Below, one piece after another: positions 16,328 to 25,104 of a stretch of 64,000 nt of DNA; the stretch's first letter is position 1; each line of letters begins with the position of its first letter. This stretch comes from Caldilineaceae bacterium. GTDB taxonomy: Bacteria > Chloroflexota > Anaerolineae > Caldilineales > Caldilineaceae. Made by a program: the position numbers and the translations under genes. The DNA lies in the NCBI GenBank assembly GCA_020433455.1, contig JAGRCP010000008.1:34682-98681 (forward strand). Reading direction: 5' to 3'. The notes beneath the pieces are model-generated. The model saw only the letters and a program-made list of their open reading frames with translations, did no database searches and was not told the origin of the DNA.

Positions 16328-17308
16328 TTATAATTTTTGGCCAAGGCCCAGCGCAACAGCGTTACGATAGACGATGGGCGCAGTTACTGCGTCTTGCATG
16401 GCCAACCCAACCGACTTGAAAACCGTGACGTCCGCCGCGCTTCGGCGTCCGGCTGCCTGCCCGGTCAGCACTTCACCCAGGTCGCCTGCAACATGGTCGT
16501 AGGTCAGTTCGCCGAGCGCAAGGGGGATGAGGATATCGCCCGCTTCGGTCCGGGCTGCGGGATGGTAATCCACAACCACCCGCGCGCGGGCCATGAGGTG
16601 AGTATCCAGCTCGCGCATGGTTGCCGTATAGGCGCCCACGGCATTGATGTGGGCGCCTTCCTGCACCCAATTGCCGTTAAAAAGAGGCTCAACCGCGTTG
16701 GTCGCCGTACAGATGATGTCGGCCGATTCTACGCCCATGCGAATATCGTCGCAGGGAAGGGCCTGAACATTTAATCGGCTCTCCAGATTTATGCAGAATG
16801 CCAAATCTTTGACGCCGGTGCGCGTCACGACAAGGACCTGCTCGATTGGTCGCACTGCGCAGACCGCCTCTACCTGGGCGAAGGCCTGTGCGCCTGCGCC
16901 GAAGATGGTGAGCATAGAGGCGTCTTCCCGGGCCAGGTAGCGGGTAGCCACGCCGCTTACCGCGCCTGTGCGCATGGCCGTCAAGCGCTCGGCGTCCATG
17001 ATGGCCAGCAGCGTGCCGGTGCGGGCGTCATGGAGCAGAACGACGCCCTGGATGGCTGGCAAATCAAGGTTCGCGGGGTTGTCGCCGTAGACCGTCACAA
17101 TCTTGACGGTCAGGCTGTCTACGTCGCCGCCCACATAGGCGGGCATGGAGAGGTGCAGGCCGTTATGGGGGCGAATGGGCGTGGCTCCCCGTTGGGGCAT
17201 TTCTACCCGACCCTGGGCCAGTTGGCGAAACCCGGCTTCCATGGCCTCGATGGTTTCATCCATACTAAGGGCGGCTTTTACGTCCGCGCTGGTCAAATAG
17301 AGCGTCAT
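16328..17308 (-). CDS. Ornithine cyclodeaminase / mu-crystallin family protein
   Basis: A 326-residue NAD(P)-dependent enzyme of the ornithine cyclodeaminase/mu-crystallin family, whose members include alanine dehydrogenases, ketimine reductases and siderophore or amino-acid biosynthesis enzymes. Visible motifs are VEMPQRGATPIRPHNGLHLS (about 36-55), VKIVTVYGDNP with the conserved Lys (about 69), LLHDARTGTLLAIMDAERLT (about 90-110), TAMRTGAVSGVATRYLAR, and the dinucleotide-binding IFGAGAQAFAQVEAV (about 135-150). It lies 12 bp after the 3-hydroxybutyrate dehydrogenase stop on the same strand, probably in one operon. The substrate is not fixed by the sequence. Confidence 0.88.
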   Translation of the reverse strand: MTLYLTSADVKAALSMDETIEAMEAGFRQLAQGRVEMPQRGATPIRPHNGLHLSMPAYVGGDVDSLTVKIVTVYGDNPANLDLPAIQGVVLLHDARTGTLLAIMDAERLTAMRTGAVSGVATRYLAREDASMLTIFGAGAQAFAQVEAVCAVRPIEQVLVVTRTGVKDLAFCINLESRLNVQALPCDDIRMGVESADIICTATNAVEPLFNGNWVQEGAHINAVGAYTATMRELDTHLMARARVVVDYHPAARTEAGDILIPLALGELTYDHVAGDLGEVLTGQAAGRRSAADVTVFKSVGLAMQDAVTAPIVYRNAVALGLGQKL

Positions 17309-17320
17309 TGCTTCTCCCTC

Positions 17321-18079
17321 CTATCCCGCGGTCCAGCCCAGATCGATGGTCCAGTCCGCGCCGCTGATTGCACCCGCTCCGTCGGAGCAGAGGAACGCAA
17401 CCAGTTCGCCGACTTCTTCCGGCTCTACCAGGCGCTTGACCGCGGCCGGGGCCAGCATGACGCTTTCCACCACTTCTTCCTCGGTGATGTTGCGGGTGCG
17501 GGCCTGGTCCGAAATTTGGTTTTCGACCAGCGGCGTGCGCACATAGGCGGGCAGCACCGCGTTGACGGTAATCCCAAACGCGCCGCCTTCCCGCGCGGCC
17601 GTGCGCGTCAAGCCGAGGATGCCGTGCTTGGCTGAGATGTAGCCGACCTTGAAAGGCGAAGCGCGCACGCTATGCACCGATCCGATGTTGACGATGCGGC
17701 CCCAGCCGTTGCGCTTCATCCCCGGCCAGACGTACTTGGTGAGCAAAAAAGGCGCGGTCAGCATGACGGCGATCATCTGGTTCCACTTTTCTTCAGGAAA
17801 TTCGTCGATGGGATCGATGTGCTGAAAACCGGCGTTGTTGACCAGGATGTCTACGCTGCCCGTCTCCTCCAGAGCTGCGTCCGCCAGGCCGCGGCAGTCG
17901 CTTTGCCGGGCCAGGTCTGCGTAGACGAAACGTCCGCCGACGGCCCGCGCGACGCTTTCTCCCGCTTCCCGGTTGAGGTCCGAAACGATGACGCGCGCGC
18001 CGGTTTTGGCCAGCGATTCAGCGACGGCCTTGCCGATGCCGCTGGCCGCGCCGGTGACAATAGCAATTTTGCTGCTCAT
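17321..18079 (-). CDS. bdhA: 3-hydroxybutyrate dehydrogenase (SDR family)
   Basis: Converts (R)-3-hydroxybutyrate to acetoacetate with NAD, linking ketone-body or PHB breakdown to central metabolism. The 252 residues carry TGAASGIGK (9-17), NNAG (about 85-88), a catalytic Ser in IGSVHSV (about 135-141) and YISAK (about 150-154). Subfamily-specific stretches match bacterial BdhA: GFQHIDPIDEFPEEKWNQMI, TAPFLLTKYVWPGMKRNGWG and AYVRTPLVENQISDQARTRN followed by EEEVVESVMLAP. There is one oddity: the usual VALE stretch after the active site is TAAREGGAFGITVNAV. It is the first gene of an apparent two-gene operon. Confidence 0.9.
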   Translation of the reverse strand: MSSKIAIVTGAASGIGKAVAESLAKTGARVIVSDLNREAGESVARAVGGRFVYADLARQSDCRGLADAALEETGSVDILVNNAGFQHIDPIDEFPEEKWNQMIAVMLTAPFLLTKYVWPGMKRNGWGRIVNIGSVHSVRASPFKVGYISAKHGILGLTRTAAREGGAFGITVNAVLPAYVRTPLVENQISDQARTRNITEEEVVESVMLAPAAVKRLVEPEEVGELVAFLCSDGAGAISGADWTIDLGWTAG

Positions 18080-18219
18080 GGGACTCTCCCTTCTTTTGTC
18101 AGGCGATTGGTGATTCGGATGGCGATACGGATGGGTAGTGCTGCTGGGATTGTACTCGCCGGATTTCTTTCCGGCAATTCAGGCTCGTCCTGCCGGTTGA
18201 TTTTGAACAGTCTCCAAAG

Positions 18220-18252
18220 AAAAAGCCGCCGTCATCATGACGGCGGCTTTTT
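18220..18252. terminator. Bidirectional intrinsic terminator
   Basis: AAAAAGCCGCCGTCAT (18220-18235) pairs with its complement (18237-18252), giving a GC-rich stem flanked by A- and T-runs on both strands. It lies 19 bp after the rpsT stop and upstream of bdhA, so it mainly ends rpsT transcription. Confidence 0.9.
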
Positions 18253-18271
18253 GCTTCGATTCTGTGCGGGG

Positions 18272-18547
18272 CTATTCCGCGTCGCCGAAGGCCCGGTTGT
18301 AGGCCAGCGTGATGCGGCTGCGGCGGCGGGCGGCGTTGTTGGCGTGAATTGCGCCCTTGCCCGCGGCCTTATCCAGCGCGCGACCGGCGGTAAATACCGC
18401 TTCGGCCGCCGCGTCCTGATCGCCCGCAGCAATGGCTGCGTGACACTTTTTGACAGCGGTGCGGGCGCTGCTGCGCAGAATGCGGTTGCGCTCTCGCCGC
18501 TTGTCGTTCTGACGTGCTCGTTTCTCGGCTGACTTGATATTTGCCAT
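18272..18547 (-). CDS. rpsT: Ribosomal protein S20
   Basis: Small-subunit protein S20, which binds 16S rRNA helices in the body of the 30S subunit. The 91 residues match the family throughout: MANIKSAEKRARQNDKRRER at the start, then ILRSSARTAVKK, RALDKAAGKGAIHANNAARR (about 56-76) and RRSRITLAYNRA at the end. It is a single-gene unit with a strong terminator directly after it, as is common for rpsT. Confidence 0.97.
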   Translation of the reverse strand: MANIKSAEKRARQNDKRRERNRILRSSARTAVKKCHAAIAAGDQDAAAEAVFTAGRALDKAAGKGAIHANNAARRRSRITLAYNRAFGDAE

Positions 18548-18710
18548 GTTTTCTTTCTCCCAAACTGCTATCGATTCGGCGTCTCTGGTCTGCCGAGATG
18601 ATCAATGGCGGGAATCAACGACACAGGTGAGAGGACAGGTCCTGATTCCACAAGCGAATAGTATAGCGAAGCTGGAAGAATTTGTCGAATTTTTTGAGGG
18701 GCGGTAACCA

Positions 18711-18779
18711 TGCAGGTTCCTCCGGGAGGGACTGCAAGAAAATACGTCGCTTCTGGAGAGAAACCTGCCGGAGGCTGTA
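18711..18779 (-). repeat. Family I dispersed palindromic element, copy A
   Basis: A 69-bp element whose minus strand reads TACAGCCTCCGGCAGG at one end and CCTCCCGGAGGAACCTGCA at the other. The ends pair into a long hairpin. It matches 35066-35135, 63069-63139 and 51324-51369. It begins 5 bp after the DinG-like gene stop, in the reading direction of that gene, which suggests a role at the 3' end of the mRNA. Confidence 0.75.
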
Positions 18780-18784
18780 AGAAG

Positions 18785-21304
18785 TTATTCTTGTTTCACT
18801 ACCAGCAGGTGAGCGGTGCGCCATGCGGCTGCCATGTCCGTCCATTGCGCGCCCGCATGGTTTTCAGGCGCGCCCGCCTTGCTGCTGCCGGTCGGCGTCC
18901 ATTCTGTTCCGCACCTGACCTCGATGCCGAATTCGTCGGGCGTGCGCCCTGCTTTACGGACGCGCGCCGCGAGATTGTCCAGCCCGACGCGCGCGGCGTG
19001 GAGTTCCCCTGCTACCGGATCGTCGCTCCCCGTGAGGCGGCCCGCGTCGTCGTCGCTTTTGCCGTCCTGGAGGCGCAGCAGTTGCCAGCGCCAGGCCACG
19101 CCCGGCTCGCCATCCGTTTCACCCCATACGTTGAGCGCGAAATCAACCTCATTTTCCCCGGCCTGCCGGAAGAAACGATGCACTTCGCCAAATGTGCGGC
19201 TGAAGCGCGCTGGGGGCAGATCCTGGCGCGCGCGCCGCCCGTAAGCCTTGTCGCTCAGGCGCGCATCGAGGATGGCGACCACGCCCCGATCGCTGGCCCG
19301 ACGAATGAGGCGGCCAAAGCCCTGCTTGAGGGCCAGCGTCATCAGCGGCAGCATATAGCGGCCGAAACTTTGCTCGCCCATGGCGTCGATCTGTTCCATG
19401 CGCGCGGCGTGGAGGGGGTCGCTGGGCGTGGGGAAGGGCAGCTTATCCATGACCACCAGGCTCAGATCGTCGCCGGGAATGTCCACGCCTTCCCAGAAAG
19501 AGCGCGTGGCCAGGAGCACGCTGTGGGGCGTACTTTTGAACCATTCCAGCAGGGCGTCCCGGGGCGCATCGCCCTGGGCGCGCACGGGCCAGATTACCGG
19601 CCGATCGCCTTGGCGCAGGCGGTGATCGACCTGCTGCAGGCCGCTCCAACTGGTAAAGAGGCAGAGGGCGCGACCCCGGCTCACCTCAATGAGGCGTTCA
19701 ACCTCCTGCGCAATGGCGTCGTAGTAGGGTTCGACATGCTTGAAGTTGAAGGCCGGCAACGCCGGCTGATAGAGGAGCGCCTGGCTGGGGTAATCGAAAA
19801 CCGCGGGCAGGATGTGCTCTTCGCCGGTCTGCTCGATGCCGCAACGCTGCTTGAAGTGGTCGAAGCGGCCATCGGCGGCCAGGGTGGCGCTGGTGCAGAT
19901 GACCGTGCGGGGAATCTCCGCGTCAAACTCATCTACGGGATGGAAGAGGTAGCGGGCGATGAGCGCGCCGGGCGTGATGGGCGCGGCGTGAATCTCCAGC
20001 GAGACGTGGCGGCGATCAAAGATGCGCACGGCATAGCGCACGACCTCATCGTCGTGGTGACTGGCGGCTACGACGTTGAGCTTGTTGGCGGCGCTGTTGA
20101 CCATCTCCATGGTCAACTCATAGCTGCGTCGCTTGGCCGTCAACTCATCGTCATCTTCATCGATTTGGTGATAGGGGTTCTTGTCCCGCAGCTGTTTGCC
20201 CAACTGCTCCATGCGGCGCCCCAGCTTGCCGATCTCCTCCAGATCGTTGTGCAGGCGGAACGAATTGCCGCGCTCCTGATTCGCCACGCTCTGAAATGCC
20301 AGGGTGTTCTGGAAGCGGATTTCGTCCAGCTCGTCTTCAGCGACAAACTCGCTGACCTGTCCGCGGCGCAGGGCCTGCTCCACCGTAAAGTCGCTTACGG
20401 TCGTTTCAAAAATTGCAGTGGCCGTATCCTCAAGCTGATGGGCTTCATCCACAATGTAGATGTCCGCGGGCGGGAGGATGCGCTGGCCGGCCATGCCCAG
20501 CTCCAACGCGTTGAGCAAAAGGTGATGGTTGGTGACAATGACCTGGGCCTGTGCGGCCTGATCGCGCATATGATTGACCCAACAGTTATCGTGGAAATAG
20601 GGGCAGTCCCGCTGGAGGCAGTCATCGGTATAGCTGACGACCTTGGGGCGCAGATCGCTCGCCAGCATAAAGGGCAAGTCATCTACATCGCCTGTTTCCG
20701 TGCGCTTGAGCCAGCGTTTGAGATAGGCGACCTGATCATTTTCCCGATCATAAAAGGCCAGACGGTTCTGAATCGGCTCTTCCTTTTCCCATTTATAGGT
20801 GCAAACAAAGTTACTGCGCCCTTTTACCACCACCGCGTCGATGGGCTTATTCAGCACCGTGCGCAGGAATGGTATATCCTGCATGAAAAGCTGACTCTGG
20901 AGAGATTTATTGGCCGTGGCCACCACTATGGTTTTGCCGGAGAGGATGGCGGGAATCAGATAGGCAATCGATTTGCCCGTGCCGGTGGGCGCTTCAATCA
21001 GCGCATGTTTGCCGGCCAGCACCGCTCGTTTGACTGCTTCGGCCATGGCGAGCTGACTGGGGCGACTTTCGTAGCCCTCTAATTTTTGGGCCAGGGGGCC
21101 GCCTGCGCCAAAGAAGTCGGATAGTTCGATGGCCTCTAACTCCGCTGACGTTTGGCTCGGGTTTTTGTTTGCGTATTCGGGTCCGTCATCTTCAGCCAGG
21201 GGGTAATACGGGCCTTCCAGTTCTTCATAGACCAGGTCGTCCGTATGTGATTGGCGCTCATGCGAAGCGTCAGCATTGGCTGGGGCGGAGGATCGTGGGC
21301 TCAT
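18785..21304 (-). CDS. ATP-dependent DNA helicase, DinG/XPD family
   Basis: A superfamily 2 helicase that unwinds DNA 5' to 3', in the DinG/YoaA group. ATG at 21304 gives 839 residues; a TTG 36 bases upstream is the alternative. Visible are Walker A EAPTGTGKS (about 128-136), the DEAH-type box VDEAHQLED, and late helicase motifs (LLATRSFWEGVDIPGDDLSL and ALKQGFGRLIRRASDRGVV). Four Cys residues lie between motifs Ia and II (NFVCTYKW, DDCLQRDCPYFHDNCW) and fit the [4Fe-4S] cluster of XPD-like helicases. The N-terminal 65 residues are acidic and probably flexible. No DnaQ-type exonuclease domain is present. Confidence 0.92.
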   Translation of the reverse strand: MSPRSSAPANADASHERQSHTDDLVYEELEGPYYPLAEDDGPEYANKNPSQTSAELEAIELSDFFGAGGPLAQKLEGYESRPSQLAMAEAVKRAVLAGKHALIEAPTGTGKSIAYLIPAILSGKTIVVATANKSLQSQLFMQDIPFLRTVLNKPIDAVVVKGRSNFVCTYKWEKEEPIQNRLAFYDRENDQVAYLKRWLKRTETGDVDDLPFMLASDLRPKVVSYTDDCLQRDCPYFHDNCWVNHMRDQAAQAQVIVTNHHLLLNALELGMAGQRILPPADIYIVDEAHQLEDTATAIFETTVSDFTVEQALRRGQVSEFVAEDELDEIRFQNTLAFQSVANQERGNSFRLHNDLEEIGKLGRRMEQLGKQLRDKNPYHQIDEDDDELTAKRRSYELTMEMVNSAANKLNVVAASHHDDEVVRYAVRIFDRRHVSLEIHAAPITPGALIARYLFHPVDEFDAEIPRTVICTSATLAADGRFDHFKQRCGIEQTGEEHILPAVFDYPSQALLYQPALPAFNFKHVEPYYDAIAQEVERLIEVSRGRALCLFTSWSGLQQVDHRLRQGDRPVIWPVRAQGDAPRDALLEWFKSTPHSVLLATRSFWEGVDIPGDDLSLVVMDKLPFPTPSDPLHAARMEQIDAMGEQSFGRYMLPLMTLALKQGFGRLIRRASDRGVVAILDARLSDKAYGRRARQDLPPARFSRTFGEVHRFFRQAGENEVDFALNVWGETDGEPGVAWRWQLLRLQDGKSDDDAGRLTGSDDPVAGELHAARVGLDNLAARVRKAGRTPDEFGIEVRCGTEWTPTGSSKAGAPENHAGAQWTDMAAAWRTAHLLVVKQE

Positions 21305-21342
21305 GCAGTTTAGTCTAGCACGGATGTGCGGGTGAATCAAGC

Positions 21343-21386
21343 AAAAAAGCGGCTCCGAATCATTTTGATTCGGAGCCGCTTTTTTT
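21343..21386. terminator. Bidirectional intrinsic terminator
   Basis: A stem of about 20 bp (AAAAAAGCGGCTCCGAATCA paired with its complement) with a TTT loop, A-runs on one side and T-runs on the other. It lies 30 bp after the LysM-FAS1 gene stop on the minus strand and upstream of the DinG-like gene, separating the two transcripts. Confidence 0.92.
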
Positions 21387-21415
21387 ACCTGTTGTCTAAC
21401 TGGGCTTGCAGTCGT

Positions 21416-23401
21416 TTACTGACCGAAGCTCGGCGGAATCAGGACGGCGTCAATGCCGTGCACCACACCATTGGAGCCAACCTGATCGGGCGCGGAGATG
21501 TTGGCGCCGTTGATCAGGATGTTGTCGCCCTGAATTTCCAGGGTAGCGGAATCGCCCTGGAGGGAGGCCACTTCGGCGCCGGTGCTGATGTCATCAGCCA
21601 TGAGTTCGCCGGAAGAGACGTGATAGAGCAGAATCTGGGTCAGCTGTCCGCCCGGCTCGGCCATCAGCTCTTGCAGCGCGCCGGGAGCAGCTTCTTCCAG
21701 AGCCTCAAACGCGGCGTCGGTGGGGGCAAAGACCGTGAAGGGACCTTCGGCGCGCAGGGCATCAACCAGGCCGGCGGCTTCAAGGCCGGCCAGCAGGGTC
21801 TTGTAGTTGCCCGCGGCCACCAGTACGTCTACCACATCGCCGGCGGCTTCAGCGTCGTTCGTCGCTTCTTCCGCGCCTGCGGTATCCGTCACGGTCTCCG
21901 TGCCGGTGATGGTTTCCGTGTCCGTCATGGCGGCGGTTTCGGTCACGGCCGTGGTGCTGGCCACTGCTGCCGCTGCGGGCGTAGCCGTTGCAACCGGCGT
22001 GGCTTGCGCGGTCGTGCCCAGCTGATCTTCGGTGGGCAGCTGAATCACATCGCCGACTTCAATGACGTTGCAGTCGGCAATGTCATTGAAAGCGCAGATG
22101 TCTTCATAATAGTTGAAATCGCCGTAGACGTCGGCCGCAACCAGCGCCAGGGTGTCGCCGGACTGGATAGTGTAGGTTCCGCCCGGTTGGGCGTCACGGG
22201 TCACGGCGGTTGTGGTAGCGGTTGTCGTGCCGGTCGTGGTTGTGGCGGTCGAGGTCGTTGTGCCGGTCACTTCGCTGGTCGCGCTGATAGCGGCGGCGGC
22301 AGGCTGTGCTTCCTGGGCGGTGAGGGTCTGGCCGGAATCATCGCGCAGCAGGGCATTTTCTACGCTCAGCGTATATTCGGCCGCGACGTTGGATGCGTTG
22401 TACACAATCACGGTATAGTCAGACATGCCCGAAGCGGTGAAGTTGGCAACGCGCTCATTGGCGGCCGTCTGTACATCAGTGCTGCCCGCAGCAATGGCAA
22501 CCGCGCTCAAGCGGGCGTCACCGGCCGCGTACTGGAGGAAGCCCTGGGGATCCAATACCCAAAAGTTCAGGCGGCGGCCCAGTTCCTGCTGGTCCTGGGG
22601 CTCAAAGGTCATGCGCAGGGTGATGTTGGCGTCGCGCTCGCTGGGCGTCAGGCCAAGATAGTGTTGGGAGTCCTGCTCGGGCAGTTCGCCGGTCAGCTCT
22701 TCGGCTTCGATCGGCTGCGGCGCTGTCGCTTCGACAAGGGCGTCGGTCGCTTCTTCTATGGCCGCTTCGTCCACGGCTTCGGTTGCGGCGTTGGCGCTCT
22801 CTTCTGTTGCAGCCTCTTCCGCGACGGTTTCTTCGGTTGCGGCTTCATCCGTTGCCGCTTCGTCTGCTGCCGCCTCATCGGCGGTCTCTTCTTCCATGGG
22901 CGCGTTGGGATCGCTCACAATGCCGGAAGCGTCCACCAGCGTGCCATTGTCGGTAGAGAGGGTAAAGCCGGCTGCGCTGGGCGAATCGTTGAAGACGACA
23001 ACCATGTACGTGCTGCCGGTTGCGTTGAAGCTGGCGTCCTGCATATTATCCGGGCCCTGGTAGACCGGATCGGAAACGGCCAGATTCACCTCGCGTACAT
23101 CCCGCCCGGCGGAGACGGCGGATATGCCGGCCGAGTCCAGAATGTAAAAGCCGATGCCGTTGGTATCAGAGCGATCCCATTCAATGCTGATGGTCGTCTG
23201 GGCGCCGATGGGTTCGGTTTCCAGGCCCAGCCAAATTTTTGGGTATTCGCCGTTGGCTGCGCCATCGATGGAGCCGGTGACGGTCTTGGCGCGCACTTCC
23301 TGGGCGGCCGGAGCGGCCAGAACCAGGGCGCTGCTCAAACTAAAGAGCAGCGTGAAGATGAGCAACGCAGCAAGCGTGCGCTGTAATTTTGTTTGTGACA
23401 T
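21416..23401 (-). CDS. Secreted protein with LysM and fasciclin (FAS1) domains
   Basis: A secreted 661-residue protein that probably binds peptidoglycan and mediates adhesion. ATG at 23401 is chosen because GGAGG lies 8 bases upstream. A Sec signal peptide (about 1-30, with LLIFTLLFSLSSALVLAAPA) is followed by two beta-rich stretches (about 35-150 and 235-370), a long Ala/Glu/Thr-rich linker, a LysM domain (TYTIQSGDTLALVAADVYGD, about 415-465), a Thr/Val-rich linker, and a FAS1 domain (GPFTVFAPTDAAFEAL through NGVVHGIDAVLIPP, about 530-660). LysM binds the cell wall and FAS1 is an adhesion fold. A TATAAT sequence at 23441-23436 on the minus strand may be its -10 box. Confidence 0.9.
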   Translation of the reverse strand: MSQTKLQRTLAALLIFTLLFSLSSALVLAAPAAQEVRAKTVTGSIDGAANGEYPKIWLGLETEPIGAQTTISIEWDRSDTNGIGFYILDSAGISAVSAGRDVREVNLAVSDPVYQGPDNMQDASFNATGSTYMVVVFNDSPSAAGFTLSTDNGTLVDASGIVSDPNAPMEEETADEAAADEAATDEAATEETVAEEAATEESANAATEAVDEAAIEEATDALVEATAPQPIEAEELTGELPEQDSQHYLGLTPSERDANITLRMTFEPQDQQELGRRLNFWVLDPQGFLQYAAGDARLSAVAIAAGSTDVQTAANERVANFTASGMSDYTVIVYNASNVAAEYTLSVENALLRDDSGQTLTAQEAQPAAAAISATSEVTGTTTSTATTTTGTTTATTTAVTRDAQPGGTYTIQSGDTLALVAADVYGDFNYYEDICAFNDIADCNVIEVGDVIQLPTEDQLGTTAQATPVATATPAAAAVASTTAVTETAAMTDTETITGTETVTDTAGAEEATNDAEAAGDVVDVLVAAGNYKTLLAGLEAAGLVDALRAEGPFTVFAPTDAAFEALEEAAPGALQELMAEPGGQLTQILLYHVSSGELMADDISTGAEVASLQGDSATLEIQGDNILINGANISAPDQVGSNGVVHGIDAVLIPPSFGQ

Positions 23402-23823
23402 AACAATTTCCTCCAAATATTTTTGAAAATTCGACATTATAAACTGGGCTGAAGCGGTGATATTAATTCAGCATATTCTCAATTACTGCTTCTATTCTAA
23501 CTCAATTAGGTCGCCTTCTGTTCCCGTAATGCTCCTCTGTTCAGTTGCCAGAGAGAGCGCAGGTTCCCTTCTAACAACCCTATGAAATATCATGCAACTT
23601 CCATAATAAGCGCGCGGGGGAGGCAACTGAACATAATTGCGGGCCCTCTGACGAGTGCACAATTGGCCTATTATACTGCTGATCGAAATGCCCGGCCAAA
23701 TTTTTCGGTTCAGGCGGAGTTTTCCACGCGCCTGTTTCCTCGCATCTGTTCCCATGCCTTTGTCCCGCACATCCTCATGCATTTGTAACGTATGCCGCGG
23801 CAAAAAGTTTCCGCCCGCCCGGG
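23402..23823. other. Intergenic region upstream of the LysM-FAS1 gene
   Basis: A 422-bp gap between two minus-strand genes, lower in GC than its surroundings. It should contain the promoter of the LysM-FAS1 gene (possible -10 TATAAT at 23441-23436, minus) and the 3' region of the next gene upstream. An open frame of about 100 codons on the minus strand has no ribosome binding site and no recognisable protein pattern. No RNA gene was identified. Confidence 0.4.
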
Positions 23824-25089
23824 TTACGGTCTCGGCGTGGGCGTTGACACGATATGGGGCGCGGCCGTAGGCGGAACAATGTGGAGACCGCGCAGGAAGT
23901 ATTCGTCATAATTGTAGTCGCGACGAACGATACGCAGCTTGAAGTCGTATTGGCCTGCCGACAGTAAACTCAGGTCCAACCGGGCCAGGAGGTTGTTGAA
24001 TACCTGGGTCTCGCCATTGGCCAGATACGCCCATGCTTCAGCGCTGCTGGGCGACCAATAAAGTTCCCAGCGCAGGAAGTTCGGATCCAACACCGTTCCC
24101 TGAAACGCGACCGTCCCGCCGACAGTCTGGCCGGGACGCGGCGCAGAAAATCCGTTTGACTGAGGTTGGGCAGCGTTGTCCTTTTCCCCATTGGCGATCC
24201 GCAATCCGCGTACAAAGTATTCGTCATAATTGGCGTCGCGATAGACGTTGCGCAGGCGCAGATCGTAGAGCCCATCGGGCAGGGTGCGGGTGTTGAGCAG
24301 GTAGATGGTCTCCTGCCAGTATTGGCTTTCGCCGCCGTCCAGATAGGACCATTGTTCCATCCCCTCGGGCGATATCGCCAGTTCGTAGCGCGCAAACGGC
24401 GTTCCGGGATAGCCGAAGACGCTGGCAACTACCGGCGTGTAGCCGCGGATAACCTGGCGGTTGACCGGTGCAAAAATGCCCTGCTGCTGGGATGACCGCA
24501 TCTGGACGACCGCCGTAGGCGTCGGAAGAGGGGTCAGCGTGGGGGCCGGGAGGACATAGACGCGGGTGCCCGCGACATTAAAATAGGGCGTGGCCGTGGG
24601 CGGATAGCTGTTGCGGATATGCAGGCGACGCAGGAACGCTTCGTCATAATTGCCGCCGTTTTGCACCGCGCGCACGCGGATATCGTATGCGCCGTCTTCG
24701 TATTGGGTGGAATCCAGCGTGCTGATCACCCCGTCGCGGATCACCCGGTAGCCGCTGGCCACCCAGCGCCAATCTTCGCTGCCGGCCGGCGCAATGTGAA
24801 CGTCGTAATGATCGAAGTTCTGAATCAGCGGCGTGCCGATGATTTGGACAAAGCCCGCGGCTGCATCGCCGGATTTGGGGTGAATAATTTCGTTGACCAC
24901 CCGGCGATCGGGCGTGGCCGTTATCTCCGGCTCCGGCTCCGGCGGCGGACTGCTTTCCTGCGCGTGGAGGATGACGTCTCTGGGATTGCCCTGGAGCGCC
25001 AATCCGCCGGCCAGCGCGGCCAATGCACACAAGCCCAGCAGCAGCCGTTTCCAACCGATTTGGTTAATGAAGGAAAATGAATCATTCAT
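23824..25089 (-). CDS. Membrane-anchored or secreted protein with three copies of an unfamiliar repeat
   Basis: A 421-residue protein with an N-terminal hydrophobic segment (LLLGLCALAALAGGLAL, about 16-33) that acts as a signal or anchor, then a Pro/Glu-rich stretch (about 46-60). Three similar modules of about 100-110 residues follow. Each has an opening like GFVQIIGTPL / QVIRGYTPVV / QTVGGTVAFQGTV, a middle with the Tyr/Trp-rich YDVHIAPAGSEDWRWVASG-type stretch, and an end NYDEAFLRRLHI / NYDEYFVRGLRI / NYDEYFLRGLHI. The modules look like extracellular beta-sandwiches. The stop codon of the penicillin-binding protein is 15 bp upstream, so the two are probably co-transcribed and may act together at the cell wall. 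No family name is recognised. Confidence 0.75.
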   Translation of the reverse strand: MNDSFSFINQIGWKRLLLGLCALAALAGGLALQGNPRDVILHAQESSPPPEPEPEITATPDRRVVNEIIHPKSGDAAAGFVQIIGTPLIQNFDHYDVHIAPAGSEDWRWVASGYRVIRDGVISTLDSTQYEDGAYDIRVRAVQNGGNYDEAFLRRLHIRNSYPPTATPYFNVAGTRVYVLPAPTLTPLPTPTAVVQMRSSQQQGIFAPVNRQVIRGYTPVVASVFGYPGTPFARYELAISPEGMEQWSYLDGGESQYWQETIYLLNTRTLPDGLYDLRLRNVYRDANYDEYFVRGLRIANGEKDNAAQPQSNGFSAPRPGQTVGGTVAFQGTVLDPNFLRWELYWSPSSAEAWAYLANGETQVFNNLLARLDLSLLSAGQYDFKLRIVRRDYNYDEYFLRGLHIVPPTAAPHIVSTPTPRP

Positions 25090-25104
25090 GCGCTTTACGC
25101 TACG

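Noticed and set aside
16123..16356. Minus-strand open frame of 77 codons before the ornithine cyclodeaminase-like gene end
   Set aside because: It overlaps the 3' end of that gene in another frame and has no ribosome binding site or protein pattern.
23492..23803. Minus-strand open frame of 103 codons in the 23.4-23.8 kb gap
   Set aside because: No ribosome binding site, no family resemblance, unusual composition for this genome; kept as intergenic.
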